Assembly: GCA_022616055.1 (NCBI GenBank)
Contig: JAKEFM010000116.1
Span: 1-34,901 of the forward strand
Length of the DNA stretch: 34,901 nt
Reading direction: 5' to 3'
Source of the DNA: Planctomycetota bacterium
Lineage (GTDB): Bacteria; Planctomycetota; UBA1135; JAKEFM01
Shown here: piece by piece, positions 8,563-19,740 of the stretch
How the letters are laid out: every line of letters begins with the position of its first letter
Position numbering within the stretch: position 1 is the first letter of the stretch
Notes under the pieces: generated by a model
The model's database searches: none
Seen by the model: the letters and a program-made list of their open reading frames with translations, nothing else
Told to the model about the DNA's origin: nothing
Made by a program: the position numbers and the translations under genes

Positions 8563-9030
8563 GTGCCCACCCGAATCGGCTTCCTCGCGCTCGCCGCCAG
8601 CGCCGCCGCGGTCCCGTTCCTCCTCCCCGCCGCCCGGCCCGCGACTCCGCGCCAGGAGCCCGGGACGCCGCCGGTCCCCACGGATCCCCCGGGTCTCCCC
8701 CTCCTCCCGACGACGGTCTCGACCGCGGACTCGAACGGCGACATGATCGCCGTCACCGGCGTCGACCGGATGGGGGAGTCGATCCTCTACCTCGTCGACA
8801 CGAAGCGGCGCCAGCTCGCCGTCTACCAGGCCTCGGGCGGGAGCCGCTCCTCGAGGGGGGTGCGCCTCCTCGGGGCCCGGCGGATCGACCTCGACCTCTG
8901 GCTCTACGGGTACAACGACGAGTCGGAGTACTCCTACCGAGAACTCGAGCGACTGTTCCGAAAGCGCGAAGGGGCCTCCCCCCCGACCTCCGGCCTCGAC
9001 GTCGGGGACGGGGCGGCCGTCCCCCGCTGA
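8563..9030 (+). CDS. Conserved exported protein of unknown function
   Basis: This is a 155-residue protein starting at a GTG 41 bases after the kinase. An uncleaved or cleaved signal segment (residues 4-26, IGFLALAASAAAVPFLLPAA) is followed by a Pro-rich linker. A compact domain (about 52-135) follows with DSNGDMIAVTGVD, ILYLVDTKRRQLAVYQ, RLLGARRIDLDLWLYGYND and YRELERLF. I recall similar short proteins ('VDT...LAVY...G...I..DL.L..YND') as conserved uncharacterised secreted proteins in planctomycetes, but I cannot assign a Pfam family or function. Start choice rests on the signal segment; no good Shine-Dalgarno is seen. The short C-terminal tail is low complexity. The GC-rich 6-base inverted repeat CCCGGC/GCCGGG just upstream (8535-8550) may form a small leader hairpin. 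Confidence 0.8.
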   Translation: MPTRIGFLALAASAAAVPFLLPAARPATPRQEPGTPPVPTDPPGLPLLPTTVSTADSNGDMIAVTGVDRMGESILYLVDTKRRQLAVYQASGGSRSSRGVRLLGARRIDLDLWLYGYNDESEYSYRELERLFRKREGASPPTSGLDVGDGAAVPR

Positions 9031-9050
9031 CCCACCAGGAGAAAGACACC

Positions 9051-9572
9051 GTGGCCGAAGAGTTCTACTCGTTCGAGCGTGCCCTCCGGGAGCTGCAGAT
9101 GCGCGAGGAGGAGCTGAAGCGCCTCGTCTCGGCGGGGGAGATCCGGGCGGTCCGCGACGGCGACCTCGTGAAGCTCCGCCGGGAGGACATCGAGCGGATG
9201 CGCACCCGCCGCGGCGGGGAGGTCGTCGACCTCGGGGAGGAGATCCCGATCGTCTCCGAGGAGGACCCGGGGATGGCGACCGCCCAGATCTCGGAGGCGG
9301 ACACCCTCCTCGAGGAGGAGCCCGCGGTCGCCGAGGCGATCGAGCTCCCGGTCGAGGAGGCCGCCCCCGCCGTCGCCGCCCCCCGCGCGCGCGCCCGCGC
9401 CCCCGTGCCCGTGGAGACCGCCTCCGAGGGGATGGGGATGCGCCTGTGCCTCGTCGTGACGAGCGTGCTCCTCGTCCTCGCGGGCTTCGTCGCCCATGGC
9501 GCCGCCAACGTCCAGGCGACGGGGATCGCGGGCGGGATCGCGAACTTCGTCAAGGGAATGATGCAGCCGTAG
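9051..9572 (+). CDS. Membrane-anchored helix-turn-helix (excisionase/MerR-like) protein
   Basis: This is a 173-residue protein. Residues 1-55 (SFERALRELQMREEELKRLV through VKLRREDIERM) match the short winged HTH of excisionase/MerR-like DNA-binding domains: a two-helix reader followed by the 'GEIRAVRDGDLVKLRREDI' wing. An acidic then Ala/Pro/Arg-rich linker follows (56-125). A single hydrophobic helix lies at about 131-150 (LCLVVTSVLLVLAGFVA), with a short tail. This looks like a tail-anchored protein with a cytoplasmic HTH. The GTG start has an AGGAG ribosome site 10 bases upstream. It lies 20 bases after the exported protein and 33 before the OmpA-like lipoprotein. Whether it binds DNA is unproven; in planctomycetes such domains may act as protein-binding modules. 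Confidence 0.78.
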   Translation: MAEEFYSFERALRELQMREEELKRLVSAGEIRAVRDGDLVKLRREDIERMRTRRGGEVVDLGEEIPIVSEEDPGMATAQISEADTLLEEEPAVAEAIELPVEEAAPAVAAPRARARAPVPVETASEGMGMRLCLVVTSVLLVLAGFVAHGAANVQATGIAGGIANFVKGMMQP

Positions 9573-9605
9573 GAGCCGCCGGGGCCCGAGAAGAGAAGGA
9601 GATCC

Positions 9606-10325
9606 ATGCGCCCGAACGTTCCGACGTGCGCCGGCGCGGCGCTCGCCCTCGTCCTCGTCCTCTCCCCCGGGTGCGCGACGCGCACGCAGTACGAGAAGGA
9701 GCGGAACGCGACCCGGCACTGGGAGGAGATCGCCCGGAACATGGAGGCGAACCAGCACCAGCTCGAGAGCGAGAACCGGGCGCTGCGCAGCCGGATCTCG
9801 GAGCTCGAGCTCGCCTCCGTCGGGGCGACCGGCTTCCGGGAGGCCGCCGCGATCCGCGAGGAGTACGAGAAGCGGCTGAAGGAGCTCGAGGCGCGCCTCA
9901 CGGGCCTCCCCGGCGTCGAGCGGGGGGACATCGAGTACCTGACCGGCCCCGAGGGACCCGTGCTCCGGATCAAGGACTCGGTCCTCTTCGACTCGGGGAG
10001 CGAGGAGGTGAAGTCGAGCGCGGGAGCGATCCTCTCCCGGATCGCCGAGGAGATCGGGGCGAAGTCCCCGAAGGGGATCCGCGTCGAGGGGCACACGGAC
10101 AACGACCCGGTCGTCCGGACGAAGGCGAAGTACCCGCTCGGGAACCTCCAGCTCTCCGCGGCGCGGGCGCTGCGCGTCGCCGACGCCCTCACGAAGGGCG
10201 GGGCGGCGAGCGCCGACAAGGTCTCCGTCGCCGGGTTCGGCGAATGGCGTCCGATCGCGGAGAACACGACGGCGGAGGGGAAGAAGCGGAACCGGCGCGT
10301 GGAGATCGTCCTCGTCGAACGCTAG
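9606..10325 (+). CDS. OmpA-family peptidoglycan-binding lipoprotein
   Basis: This is a 239-residue outer-envelope protein. The signal peptide ends in a lipobox-like LSPGC with Cys23 as the likely lipidation site; the -3 residue is Ser, so the match is not ideal. A coiled coil (about 28-110, heptad-like EKERNATRHWEEIARNMEAN) extends away from the membrane. An OmpA C-terminal domain (about 120-239) follows with DSVLFDSGS, VEGHTDNDPV, LSAARALRVADAL, VAGFGEWRP and the closing NRRVEIVL. The Asp and Arg of these motifs bind diaminopimelate in known OmpA/Pal proteins. An AAGGAG ribosome site sits just upstream of the ATG. It probably tethers the outer membrane or a surface complex to peptidoglycan. 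Confidence 0.9.
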   Translation: MRPNVPTCAGAALALVLVLSPGCATRTQYEKERNATRHWEEIARNMEANQHQLESENRALRSRISELELASVGATGFREAAAIREEYEKRLKELEARLTGLPGVERGDIEYLTGPEGPVLRIKDSVLFDSGSEEVKSSAGAILSRIAEEIGAKSPKGIRVEGHTDNDPVVRTKAKYPLGNLQLSAARALRVADALTKGGAASADKVSVAGFGEWRPIAENTTAEGKKRNRRVEIVLVER

Positions 10326-10341
10326 GCGCCTTCCCACCCGG

Positions 10342-11250
10342 GTGCGCGAGCGCGGGAGCGCGGCCGCCCTCGGCGCGCTCCTCGCCGCCGGTCTCGCCGG
10401 GTGCCGCGAGGACGGGGCCCCCCTCGCCCCGGAGGTCCTCGATCCCCTCTCGCGGGTGGCCCTCCTCCCCTCGGGACCGCTGGCGCCTCCCTCGGGCGGC
10501 ACCGCGCGAGGGGGGCGCATCGAGCGCCCCTTCGTGATCGACCGCTTCGAGGCCACGAACGGCGAGTACGCCGCCTTCCTCGCCGCGACCGGACACGCGA
10601 GGGGGAACCCCCCGCGGCACTGGCTCGGCGCGTCCTCCCCCCCTCCCGGCCGCGAGGACCACCCCGTCGTCTGGGTCGACCGAGCGGACGCCGAGGCCTT
10701 CGCCGCCTGGCGGGGCATGCGCCTGCCGACCGCCCGGGAGTGGGAGAGGGCGGCGAGGGGGGGGACCGGCTACCGGTACCCGTGGGGGAACGACTGGTTC
10801 CGGCTGCGGGCGAACACGATCGAGTTCGAGCTGTTCGACACGACCCGGGTCGGCACCTTCGAGAGCGGGAGGTCCCCGGAGGGGTGCTACGACCTCGAGG
10901 GGAACGTCTGGGAGTGGACGTCCGAGCCGGAGGGGCTCCTCAAGGGGGGCTCCTTCTGGAGCCGCGGCCGCGCGGAGGTCCGGGTCGTCGAGGAGCTGCG
11001 CTACGACCCCGGCGTGCGGGGCGACGACTTCGGCTTGCGGTGCGCGGCCGACGCGGAGACGTACCTGGCGAGGACGCTGCCGGCCGCCGCGGGCGCCGGC
11101 CCCGAGGGGAGGGCCGCGCTGCGGCGGATCGCCGCGCGGTGGGGTCCCGAGTCCGCGCCGGTCCTGCGGGGCCTCGCCGAGACGGGAAGCGTGCCCGCGT
11201 CGATCGCCCTGGAGATGGCCGACGCCGCGGAGGCGGGCCGCCCCCGGTGA
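10342..11250 (+). CDS. SUMF1/formylglycine-generating-enzyme-like domain lipoprotein
   Basis: This 302-residue protein starts at a GTG 16 bases after the OmpA-like gene. The N-terminus LLAAGLAGC gives a lipobox with Cys21. Residues about 60-235 are a SUMF1/FGE-sulfatase fold: FVIDRFEATNGEYAAFL, HPVVWVDRADAEAFAAW, MRLPTAREWERAARGG, YPWGND, DLEGNVWEWTSE, LKGGSFWS and DDFGLRCA. The fold includes true formylglycine-generating enzymes, ergothioneine-type enzymes and many non-catalytic binding proteins. An exported lipoprotein form is most likely a structural or ligand-binding member. The C-terminal 65 residues (RAALRRIAARWGPES...) are helical and unassigned. Its end overlaps the rsmA start by four bases (GTGA). 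Confidence 0.85.
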   Translation: MRERGSAAALGALLAAGLAGCREDGAPLAPEVLDPLSRVALLPSGPLAPPSGGTARGGRIERPFVIDRFEATNGEYAAFLAATGHARGNPPRHWLGASSPPPGREDHPVVWVDRADAEAFAAWRGMRLPTAREWERAARGGTGYRYPWGNDWFRLRANTIEFELFDTTRVGTFESGRSPEGCYDLEGNVWEWTSEPEGLLKGGSFWSRGRAEVRVVEELRYDPGVRGDDFGLRCAADAETYLARTLPAAAGAGPEGRAALRRIAARWGPESAPVLRGLAETGSVPASIALEMADAAEAGRPR

Positions 11251-12149
11251 AGGCGCCGGGGCTCGCCGCGCTGCGGGAGAGGCTCGAGCGCCACGGCTTC
11301 CGTCCGTCGAGGTTCCGCGGCCAGTCCTTCCTCGCCGACGGGAACCTGGCGGACGCGATCGTCCGCGACGCGCGCCTCCGGACCGGAGAGAACGTCCTCG
11401 AGGTCGGCTCCGGACCGGGCGCCCTCACCTCACGGCTCGCCCGCCCGGGCCGGCGCGTCCTCGCCGTGGAGATCGAGCCCGCGCTCGCCGAGGCTTGCCA
11501 GGAGGCGATCGGTCCGGGCCGCGGCGTCGAGGTCCTCCGGGCCGACGTCCTCGCGGGGAAGCGGCGCCTCGCGGCGGCGGTCGAGGACCGGCTCCAGGGC
11601 CTCCGCCCCTACGTCCTCGTCTCCAACCTCCCCTATGCCGTGGCCGGCCCCGTCCTCGTCGAGCTGGCGAGCGCGACCTCCCCCCCGGAGCGGATGATCG
11701 TGATGGTGCAGGAGGAGGTGGCCCTCCGCATCGCGGCCCGGCCCGGCTCCCCTTCCTACGGCCCCCTCTCCGCGGCCCTCGGCGCCGGCTGGTCGGCGGA
11801 GATCCTCCGGCGGGTGCCCCCCGAGGTCTTCTGGCCGAGGCCGTCGGTGCGCTCGGCCGTCGTCCGCCTGGTCCCGGGGGATGCGCGCCCCTCCCCGGAG
11901 GAGTACCGGCGGCTCCTCGGCGGGATCCACCTCCTCTTCCGCTGGCCCAGGAAGGCGCTGCGCGCCGTCCTGCGGGAGGCCGGCGCCCCCGACCCGACCG
12001 GCCTCCTCGCGAGGCTGTCCCTCGATCCGGGGAAGCGCCTGGGGGAGCTCCGGGAGGAGGAGCTCCGGAGGCTCGCGCTCGCCCTCGCCCCGGGGGACCC
12101 CGCGGGGGAATCGAAGTCTCGCGCGAGGCGGCCCTTCCGCTCGCCTTGA
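11247..12149 (+). CDS. rsmA: 16S rRNA dimethyladenosine transferase (RsmA/KsgA)
   Basis: This is a 300-residue cytoplasmic methyltransferase that dimethylates the two adjacent adenines of 16S rRNA helix 45. Visible signatures are RGQSFL (24-29, the family KxxGQNFL), the SAM motif I VLEVGSGPGALT (50-61), the acidic VAVEIEPAL end of strand 2 (73-80), LRADVL (98-103), and the catalytic NLPY (127-130) with VMVQEEVALRIAARPGS after it. A C-terminal helical domain includes FWPRPSVRSAVVRL. I chose the GTG overlapping the SUMF1 stop, which puts the GQSFL motif at the expected place. The longer upstream frame lies inside the previous gene. It appears to be the last gene of the envelope operon, and its 3' end holds the -35 of the dnaG-rpoD promoter. 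Confidence 0.94.
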   Translation: MKAPGLAALRERLERHGFRPSRFRGQSFLADGNLADAIVRDARLRTGENVLEVGSGPGALTSRLARPGRRVLAVEIEPALAEACQEAIGPGRGVEVLRADVLAGKRRLAAAVEDRLQGLRPYVLVSNLPYAVAGPVLVELASATSPPERMIVMVQEEVALRIAARPGSPSYGPLSAALGAGWSAEILRRVPPEVFWPRPSVRSAVVRLVPGDARPSPEEYRRLLGGIHLLFRWPRKALRAVLREAGAPDPTGLLARLSLDPGKRLGELREEELRRLALALAPGDPAGESKSRARRPFRSP

Positions 12150-12173
12150 TCGCGCCTGCGCCCGGGGTATGAT
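12146..12173 (+). promoter_or_regulatory. Sigma-70-type promoter of dnaG-rpoD
   Basis: TTGATC (12146-12151) and TATGAT (12168-12173) are separated by 16 bases, a good housekeeping match in a very GC-rich background. The -35 overlaps the rsmA stop codon. Transcription would begin near 12180 and leave a leader of about 88 bases before dnaG, which contains no obvious riboswitch. Confidence 0.65.
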
Positions 12174-12267
12174 TCTTCGCTTTCCCGAGTCCCCGTCCGG
12201 GGAACCCGACCCCGGACTGCCCATCCACGCCCGTTAGCGGGGAGAAGTCCCACCCCCGCGAGAGCCG

Positions 12268-14104
12268 GTGTCCCCGATTCCGTCCCCTCGCCCTGCGGGC
12301 GACGATGTCGTCGTCCGCGTCAAGGCTGCGACCGACCTCGTCGCGCTCGTCGAGGCTCACGTCCCTCTCCGCCGTCGCGGCCGGCACTTCGAGGGCCTCT
12401 GCCCCTTCCACGAGGAGCGGACTCCATCGTTCAAGGTCCACCCCGAGGAGCAGTTCTTCAAGTGCTTCGGCTGCGGGAAGGGGGGGGACTGCTACTCCTT
12501 CATCGAGGAGATCGAGAGGGTCAGCTTCCGCGAGGCCCTCGAGCTCCTCGCGGAGCGCGCCGGGATCCCGCTGCGCTCGGGTCCGATCGGATCCTCCCGG
12601 GACGACCGGACGGGGATCCGGGAAGCCCTCCGGTTCGCCCTCGACCGGTTCCGGTCGAACCTCGCCTCCCCGCGGGGGAGGGAGGCACGCGCCTACCTCG
12701 AGGGGCGCGGGATCGCCCCGGCGAGCGCCGAGGAGTTCGGTCTCGGGTACGCCGCCCCCGGGTGGGACGACCTCCTCGGCGCGGCGCGAGGGAAGGGGCT
12801 CCCGCCCGAGGCGCTGGAGGCGGCGGGGCTCGTCGTCCGGAACGAGGAGGGGAGGCTCTACGACCGGTTCCGGGACCGCCTGATCTTCCCGATCCTCGAC
12901 GGCCTCGAGCGCCCGGTCGGATTCGGCGGCCGGGTCCTCCGGGACGCCGAGGGTCCGAAGTACCTGAACTCCCCCGAGTCCCCGCTCTTCGGCAAGGGGA
13001 GGCTCCTCTACGGCCTCGAGCGGGCGCGAAAGTTCCTCTCCCCGACCGGCGGGGGCGGAGGGAGGGGGGGAGCCGGGGGAGCGCCGGAGGGGAAGCCCCT
13101 CGCCGTCGTCGAGGGGTACACGGACGTCCTCCTCCCGCACCAGGAAGGGGTGCGCAACGTCGTCGCGACCCTGGGCACGGCCCTCACCCCGGACCATGCG
13201 CGGCTCCTGCGGCGGTACGCGGAGACCGTGGTCCTCGTCTTCGACAGCGACGAGGCCGGGGCGCGCGCCTCCGAGCGCGGCGTCGAGGTCCTGCTCGCCG
13301 AGGACCTCGACGTGCGCGTGGCGGTCGTCCCCGAGGGGAAGGACCCCTGCGACTTCGTCCGGGCCCGGGGAGGGGCGGCCTTCGCCGACCTCCTCGCCGG
13401 GGCGGTGGACTTCTTCGACCACGCCCTCGCGCGCATCGAGGCGCGGGAGGACCTGTCGACCAGCCCCGGCCGCGTCCGGGCGGCCGACCTCCTCCTCGGC
13501 CTCGTCTCCCGCGTCTCCTCCCCGGTCCGCCGGGGGGAGTACTTGAAGCGGATCGCGTCGCGGCTACTCCTAGCCGAGTCGGATCTCGGGCGACGGCTCG
13601 GGGACCTCCTCGAGCGCGCTCCGAGGCCGATCGCGCGGTCCGGTCGACCCGAACCCCCCCCGGCGGAGCCTCCCCGCGGCGCGCAGGCGCGCGCGGAGGA
13701 GGACTCCCTCCACTGCTGCGTGCAGGATCCGGGGGCGTTCGCGGCGGTGCGGGCGCTCGTCGCGGCCGACGACTTCATGGATCCCTGGAACGCGGAGATC
13801 TTCCGAGCGATGGCGGCCCTCGAGGAGCGCGGGGAGGAGATCGAGGCGGGCCCACTCCTCCTCGGGCTCGCCGGTCACCCGGCGCGATCCCGGGTGGCGG
13901 GCTGGCTCGCCGCTCCCCCCTTCGACCTCGGCCGGCTCCCCGAAGTCCTGCACGGCTCCCTCGAGTACCTGAGGCGCGCGCGCGCGAGCCGGGAGGCGGA
14001 GCGGTTCGCGGAACTGTTCCGGCGCGCGCGCATCGCATCGGACCCCGTCGCGGAGAAGGGCGCCCTCGAGGCGCTCCACGCTCGCCTGCGGGAGGCAAAG
14101 ACGA

Positions 14105-14115
<11 letters not shown>
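12268..14115 (+). CDS. dnaG: DNA primase DnaG
   Basis: This 615-residue enzyme makes RNA primers at the replication fork. The N-terminal zinc domain has C45-P-F-H48 and C66-F-G-C69. The RNA polymerase domain includes [21 protein letters not shown]. The TOPRIM core follows with [20 protein letters not shown] and [10 protein letters not shown], which carry the metal-binding acidic residues. A C-terminal helicase-interaction domain (about 470-600, [26 protein letters not shown]) completes the protein. Between the catalytic subdomains, just ahead of TOPRIM, sits an unusual Gly-rich insertion ([18 protein letters not shown]). The GTG at 12268 is the first in frame and lacks a clear Shine-Dalgarno. 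The 3' end overlaps rpoD by 11 bases, as expected of a macromolecular-synthesis operon without rpsU. Confidence 0.96.
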
Positions 14116-15817
<1,702 letters not shown>

Positions 15818-15853
15818 GGGGGCTCCCTTCGAGCGCCCTCCGCGCCTTCCGAG

Positions 15854-15881
15854 GGCCGTCCCGCCACGGGACGGCCTTTTT
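15854..15881 (+). terminator. Rho-independent terminator after rpoD
   Basis: A perfect 9-base stem GGCCGTCCC/GGGACGGCC (15854-15862 and 15868-15876) with loop GCCAC is followed directly by TTTTT. It closes the dnaG-rpoD unit; the next gene starts 37 bases downstream on the same strand and so needs its own promoter or readthrough. Confidence 0.9.
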
Positions 15882-15917
15882 CCTTTCCGCGGGAAGCCGC
15901 CGGGAGAGGAGGGGACC

Positions 15918-16652
15918 GTGATCCATCCCACCGTCCGGGGGCTGCGCGAGATCCAGGAACTCGACCTCGAGCTGCGCGGCCTCCGGGGGGAGCGGGACGC
16001 CCTCCCCCGGGAGGTCGCCCGCCGGGAGGCCGAGGTCACGAAGCTGCGCAAGGAGATCGAGGGCCTCCGCGAGGGCCACCTCCGCGCCCTCGTGCGCGTG
16101 AAGGAACTCGAGAACGACACGCGCGAGCGCCGCGAGCGGATCGCCAAGCTCGAGATCCAGTCGAACATGGTGAGGCACACGGCGGAGCTCCTCGCCCTCC
16201 AGCACCAGGTCTCGACGCTGCGGGAGGAGATCTCCCGCCTCGAGGACGAGGGGATCGCCCTCCTCGACCGGATCGAGGAGATCGGGGCGGGGGAGCGGCG
16301 CACGAAGGAGCGCCTCGCCGAGGAGGAGGGGATCTTCTCCACCTTCCGCGAGGCGGCCCGGGTCGACCTCGCCGCCTGCGAGGCGAGGCTCCGGGAGCGG
16401 GAGGAGCGCCGCGCGCAGGCGGCGGCCGGCGTCGACGCGGACCTCCTCGCCCTCTACGAGCGGGTCCTCGGCGCGCGGGACGGACAGGCGATCGCCGGCG
16501 TCGAGGCGCAGATCTGCCAGGGGTGCTTCGTCGAGATCACCCCGAACGACTTCGTCCGGCTCGTCCGCGGGAAGGAGATCGTCTTCTGCCGCCACTGCCA
16601 GCGGATCCTCTTCCTCGTCGAGGAGGCCCAGCCCGGCCCCGCTCCGGCCTGA
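15918..16652 (+). CDS. Zinc ribbon coiled-coil protein (CdsZ / zf-RING_7 family)
   Basis: This is a 244-residue cytoplasmic protein. Residues 8-165 form a long antiparallel coiled coil rich in Glu, Arg and Leu. The C-terminus is a C4 zinc ribbon with C200, C203, C224 and C227 (ICQGCFVEI ... [11 protein letters not shown]). This is the conserved layout of the PF02591 family (formerly DUF164, CdsZ in Chlamydia). Members are widespread; roles in protein secretion or nucleic-acid contacts have been proposed, and I do not assign one here. The GTG start has GAGGAGGGG just upstream. It sits 19 bases ahead of selB and is probably cotranscribed with it, downstream of the rpoD terminator. Confidence 0.88.
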   Translation: MIHPTVRGLREIQELDLELRGLRGERDALPREVARREAEVTKLRKEIEGLREGHLRALVRVKELENDTRERRERIAKLEIQSNMVRHTAELLALQHQVSTLREEISRLEDEGIALLDRIEEIGAGERRTKERLAEEEGIFSTFREAARVDLAACEARLREREERRAQAAAGVDADLLALYERVLGARDGQAIAGVEAQICQGCFVEITPNDFVRLVRGKEIVFCRHCQRILFLVEEAQPGPAPA

Positions 16653-16671
16653 CCGGCCCGCGGGGGCTCCC

Positions 16672-18603
<1,932 letters not shown>

Positions 18604-18617
18604 ACGGGGGAGGCAGT

Positions 18618-18653
18618 CCTCGCCCTTCGTCGCCGGGGGCGACGGCGGCGAGG
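18618..18653 (+). terminator. Possible terminator-like hairpin after selB
   Basis: CCTCGC...CGTCGCC pairs with GGCGACG...GCGAGG around a GGG loop, starting 15 bases after the selB stop. It lacks a T-tract, so intrinsic termination is uncertain. Confidence 0.35.
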
Positions 18654-18917
18654 GCAAGGCCCGCTCTAGGCGCGAGGGCGCACGTCCCCGTCATCGGGCT
18701 CTCCGGGGAAACCCCGGAGGGAGAGGTCCTCTCGGCCTGCCGCGAACCCGACGCTTCCGTCGAGCCCTGGTCGGGGGGAGTGCTCACCCTTGGCATCGAT
18801 CCTGGGCGAACCGCGGCGCGGCGCCAGCCGCGGCCCGAGGCGAGCGGTCTCCTCCCCTGCCCCGGCGGGATCCCTCCTCCTCGGCCGGCGGGTCCTCGCT
18901 GGCCTCTCCGGGTCCGA

Positions 18918-18923
18918 TATGAT
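18918..18923 (+). promoter_or_regulatory. Candidate -10 element for the nucleotidyltransferase gene
   Basis: TATGAT lies 34 bases ahead of the ATG and is identical to the -10 of the dnaG promoter. No good -35 is present at 16-18 bases. Confidence 0.35.
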
Positions 18924-18956
18924 CGACCCGGTCTCGGACATGAGTTCTCTCCTGCC

Positions 18957-19478
18957 ATGCGGGCACGCGCGTTCTGGAAGACGGTGGCGGCCGACGGCAC
19001 GGGATTCCTCGACCGCCTGATCGCCCTCCTCGCCGGCCGGGGCATTCGCTACTGCGTGGTAGGTGGCCAGGGCGTGAACGCCTACGTCGAGCCCCTCGTG
19101 AGCCTCGACCTCGACTTGGTCGTCGCCGCGGACCAGCAGGAGGAGGTCGAGAAGATCCTCCTCCAGGCCTTCAAGGTCGAGCGGTTTCCCCACAGCCTCA
19201 ACGTCTCCGAGGCGGGGTCCGAGCTCCGGGTCCAGATCCAGACCGACCCCCGTTACGCACCGTTCGTGGGGAGGTCCGCGGTCCGGTCCGTCCTCGGCGT
19301 CCAGATCCCTGTCGCGCGCCTGGAGGATGTGCTCCAGGGGAAGGTCTGGGCCGCCATGGACCCCACCCGTCGGAGGAGCAAGCGGCAGAAGGACCTGGCC
19401 GACATCGCGAGGATCCTCGACGCGCGTCCCGAACTGAGGGATCGCGTCCCCTCCGAGATCCTCTCCAGGCTGATCTAG
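18957..19478 (+). CDS. AbiEii/MNT-like nucleotidyltransferase, standalone
   Basis: This is a 173-residue protein with a minimal nucleotidyltransferase core. The helix-turn motif VVGGQGVNAYVEP (34-46) is followed by the metal-binding pair in LDLDLVV (Asp51, Asp53). The downstream LQGKVWAAMDP and RSKRQKDLADIARIL elements are typical of AbiEii/AbiGii-type and related DUF1814-like nucleotidyltransferases. Members with an AbiEi partner are toxins that modify tRNA. Here no AbiEi-type winged-helix antitoxin or HEPN partner adjoins it, so a toxin role is unproven. The ATG at 18957 is chosen because upstream in-frame codons hold no start with coding character. It marks the start of the accessory half of the window. 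Confidence 0.75.
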   Translation: MRARAFWKTVAADGTGFLDRLIALLAGRGIRYCVVGGQGVNAYVEPLVSLDLDLVVAADQQEEVEKILLQAFKVERFPHSLNVSEAGSELRVQIQTDPRYAPFVGRSAVRSVLGVQIPVARLEDVLQGKVWAAMDPTRRRSKRQKDLADIARILDARPELRDRVPSEILSRLI

Positions 19479-19740
19479 GTTCGCGGCGAGCCCCCCTCCC
19501 ACGGCGGATTCCCGGGCAGCGCCAGCTGCACGCACCGGCGCAGGTTGCAGCGCTCGTGGTCGGTCGCTTTCTCCGGGAGGCCGCTGCTCGAGTCCACGGA
19601 GCGGTCGGGGTCGATTCGGAGGTTCGGGCTCGGCTCCCCCGCGCGGGGAAACGAATGCAGCCCCTGAGGCTCGGAACCGCAGTCCGCAAGGAGGCTTCCG
19701 GGGGTTTCGGCTACCGCGGACCGGGCGGCTCGTTCGACGG
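19475..19740 (-). pseudogene. Coding-like segment, possible gene remnant
   Basis: On the minus strand a frame ending with TAG at 19477-19475 shows strong G/C third positions. Its tail (ERCNLRRCVQLALPGNPPWE) looks like protein rather than random sequence. The first start with coding character is a GTG at 19597, giving only 40 residues. The coding look extends to roughly 19740, partly overlapping the end of the lipoprotein gene in another frame. It may be the remaining 3' end of a gene truncated on its 5' side, or a very small gene. I do not recognise the family. Confidence 0.3.

Larger units (their letters stand above)
18604..18956. other. Hairpin-rich intergenic region after selB
   Basis: This 353-base gap has no convincing ORF or tRNA. 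It holds several inverted repeats on the plus strand. A long imperfect hairpin lies at 18618-18653 (CGTCGCC/GGCGACG core). A perfect 8-base stem with AAA loop lies at 18701-18719. GAGAGG/CCTCTC lies at 18721-18733. CCGCGGC/GCCGCGG lies at 18811-18833. None has a T-run. The first may end selB transcription; the rest are unexplained. Confidence 0.5.

Noticed and set aside
18604-18956. tRNA-Sec gene next to selB
   Set aside because: No T-loop consensus, TCA anticodon stem or long acceptor stem could be placed in this gap.
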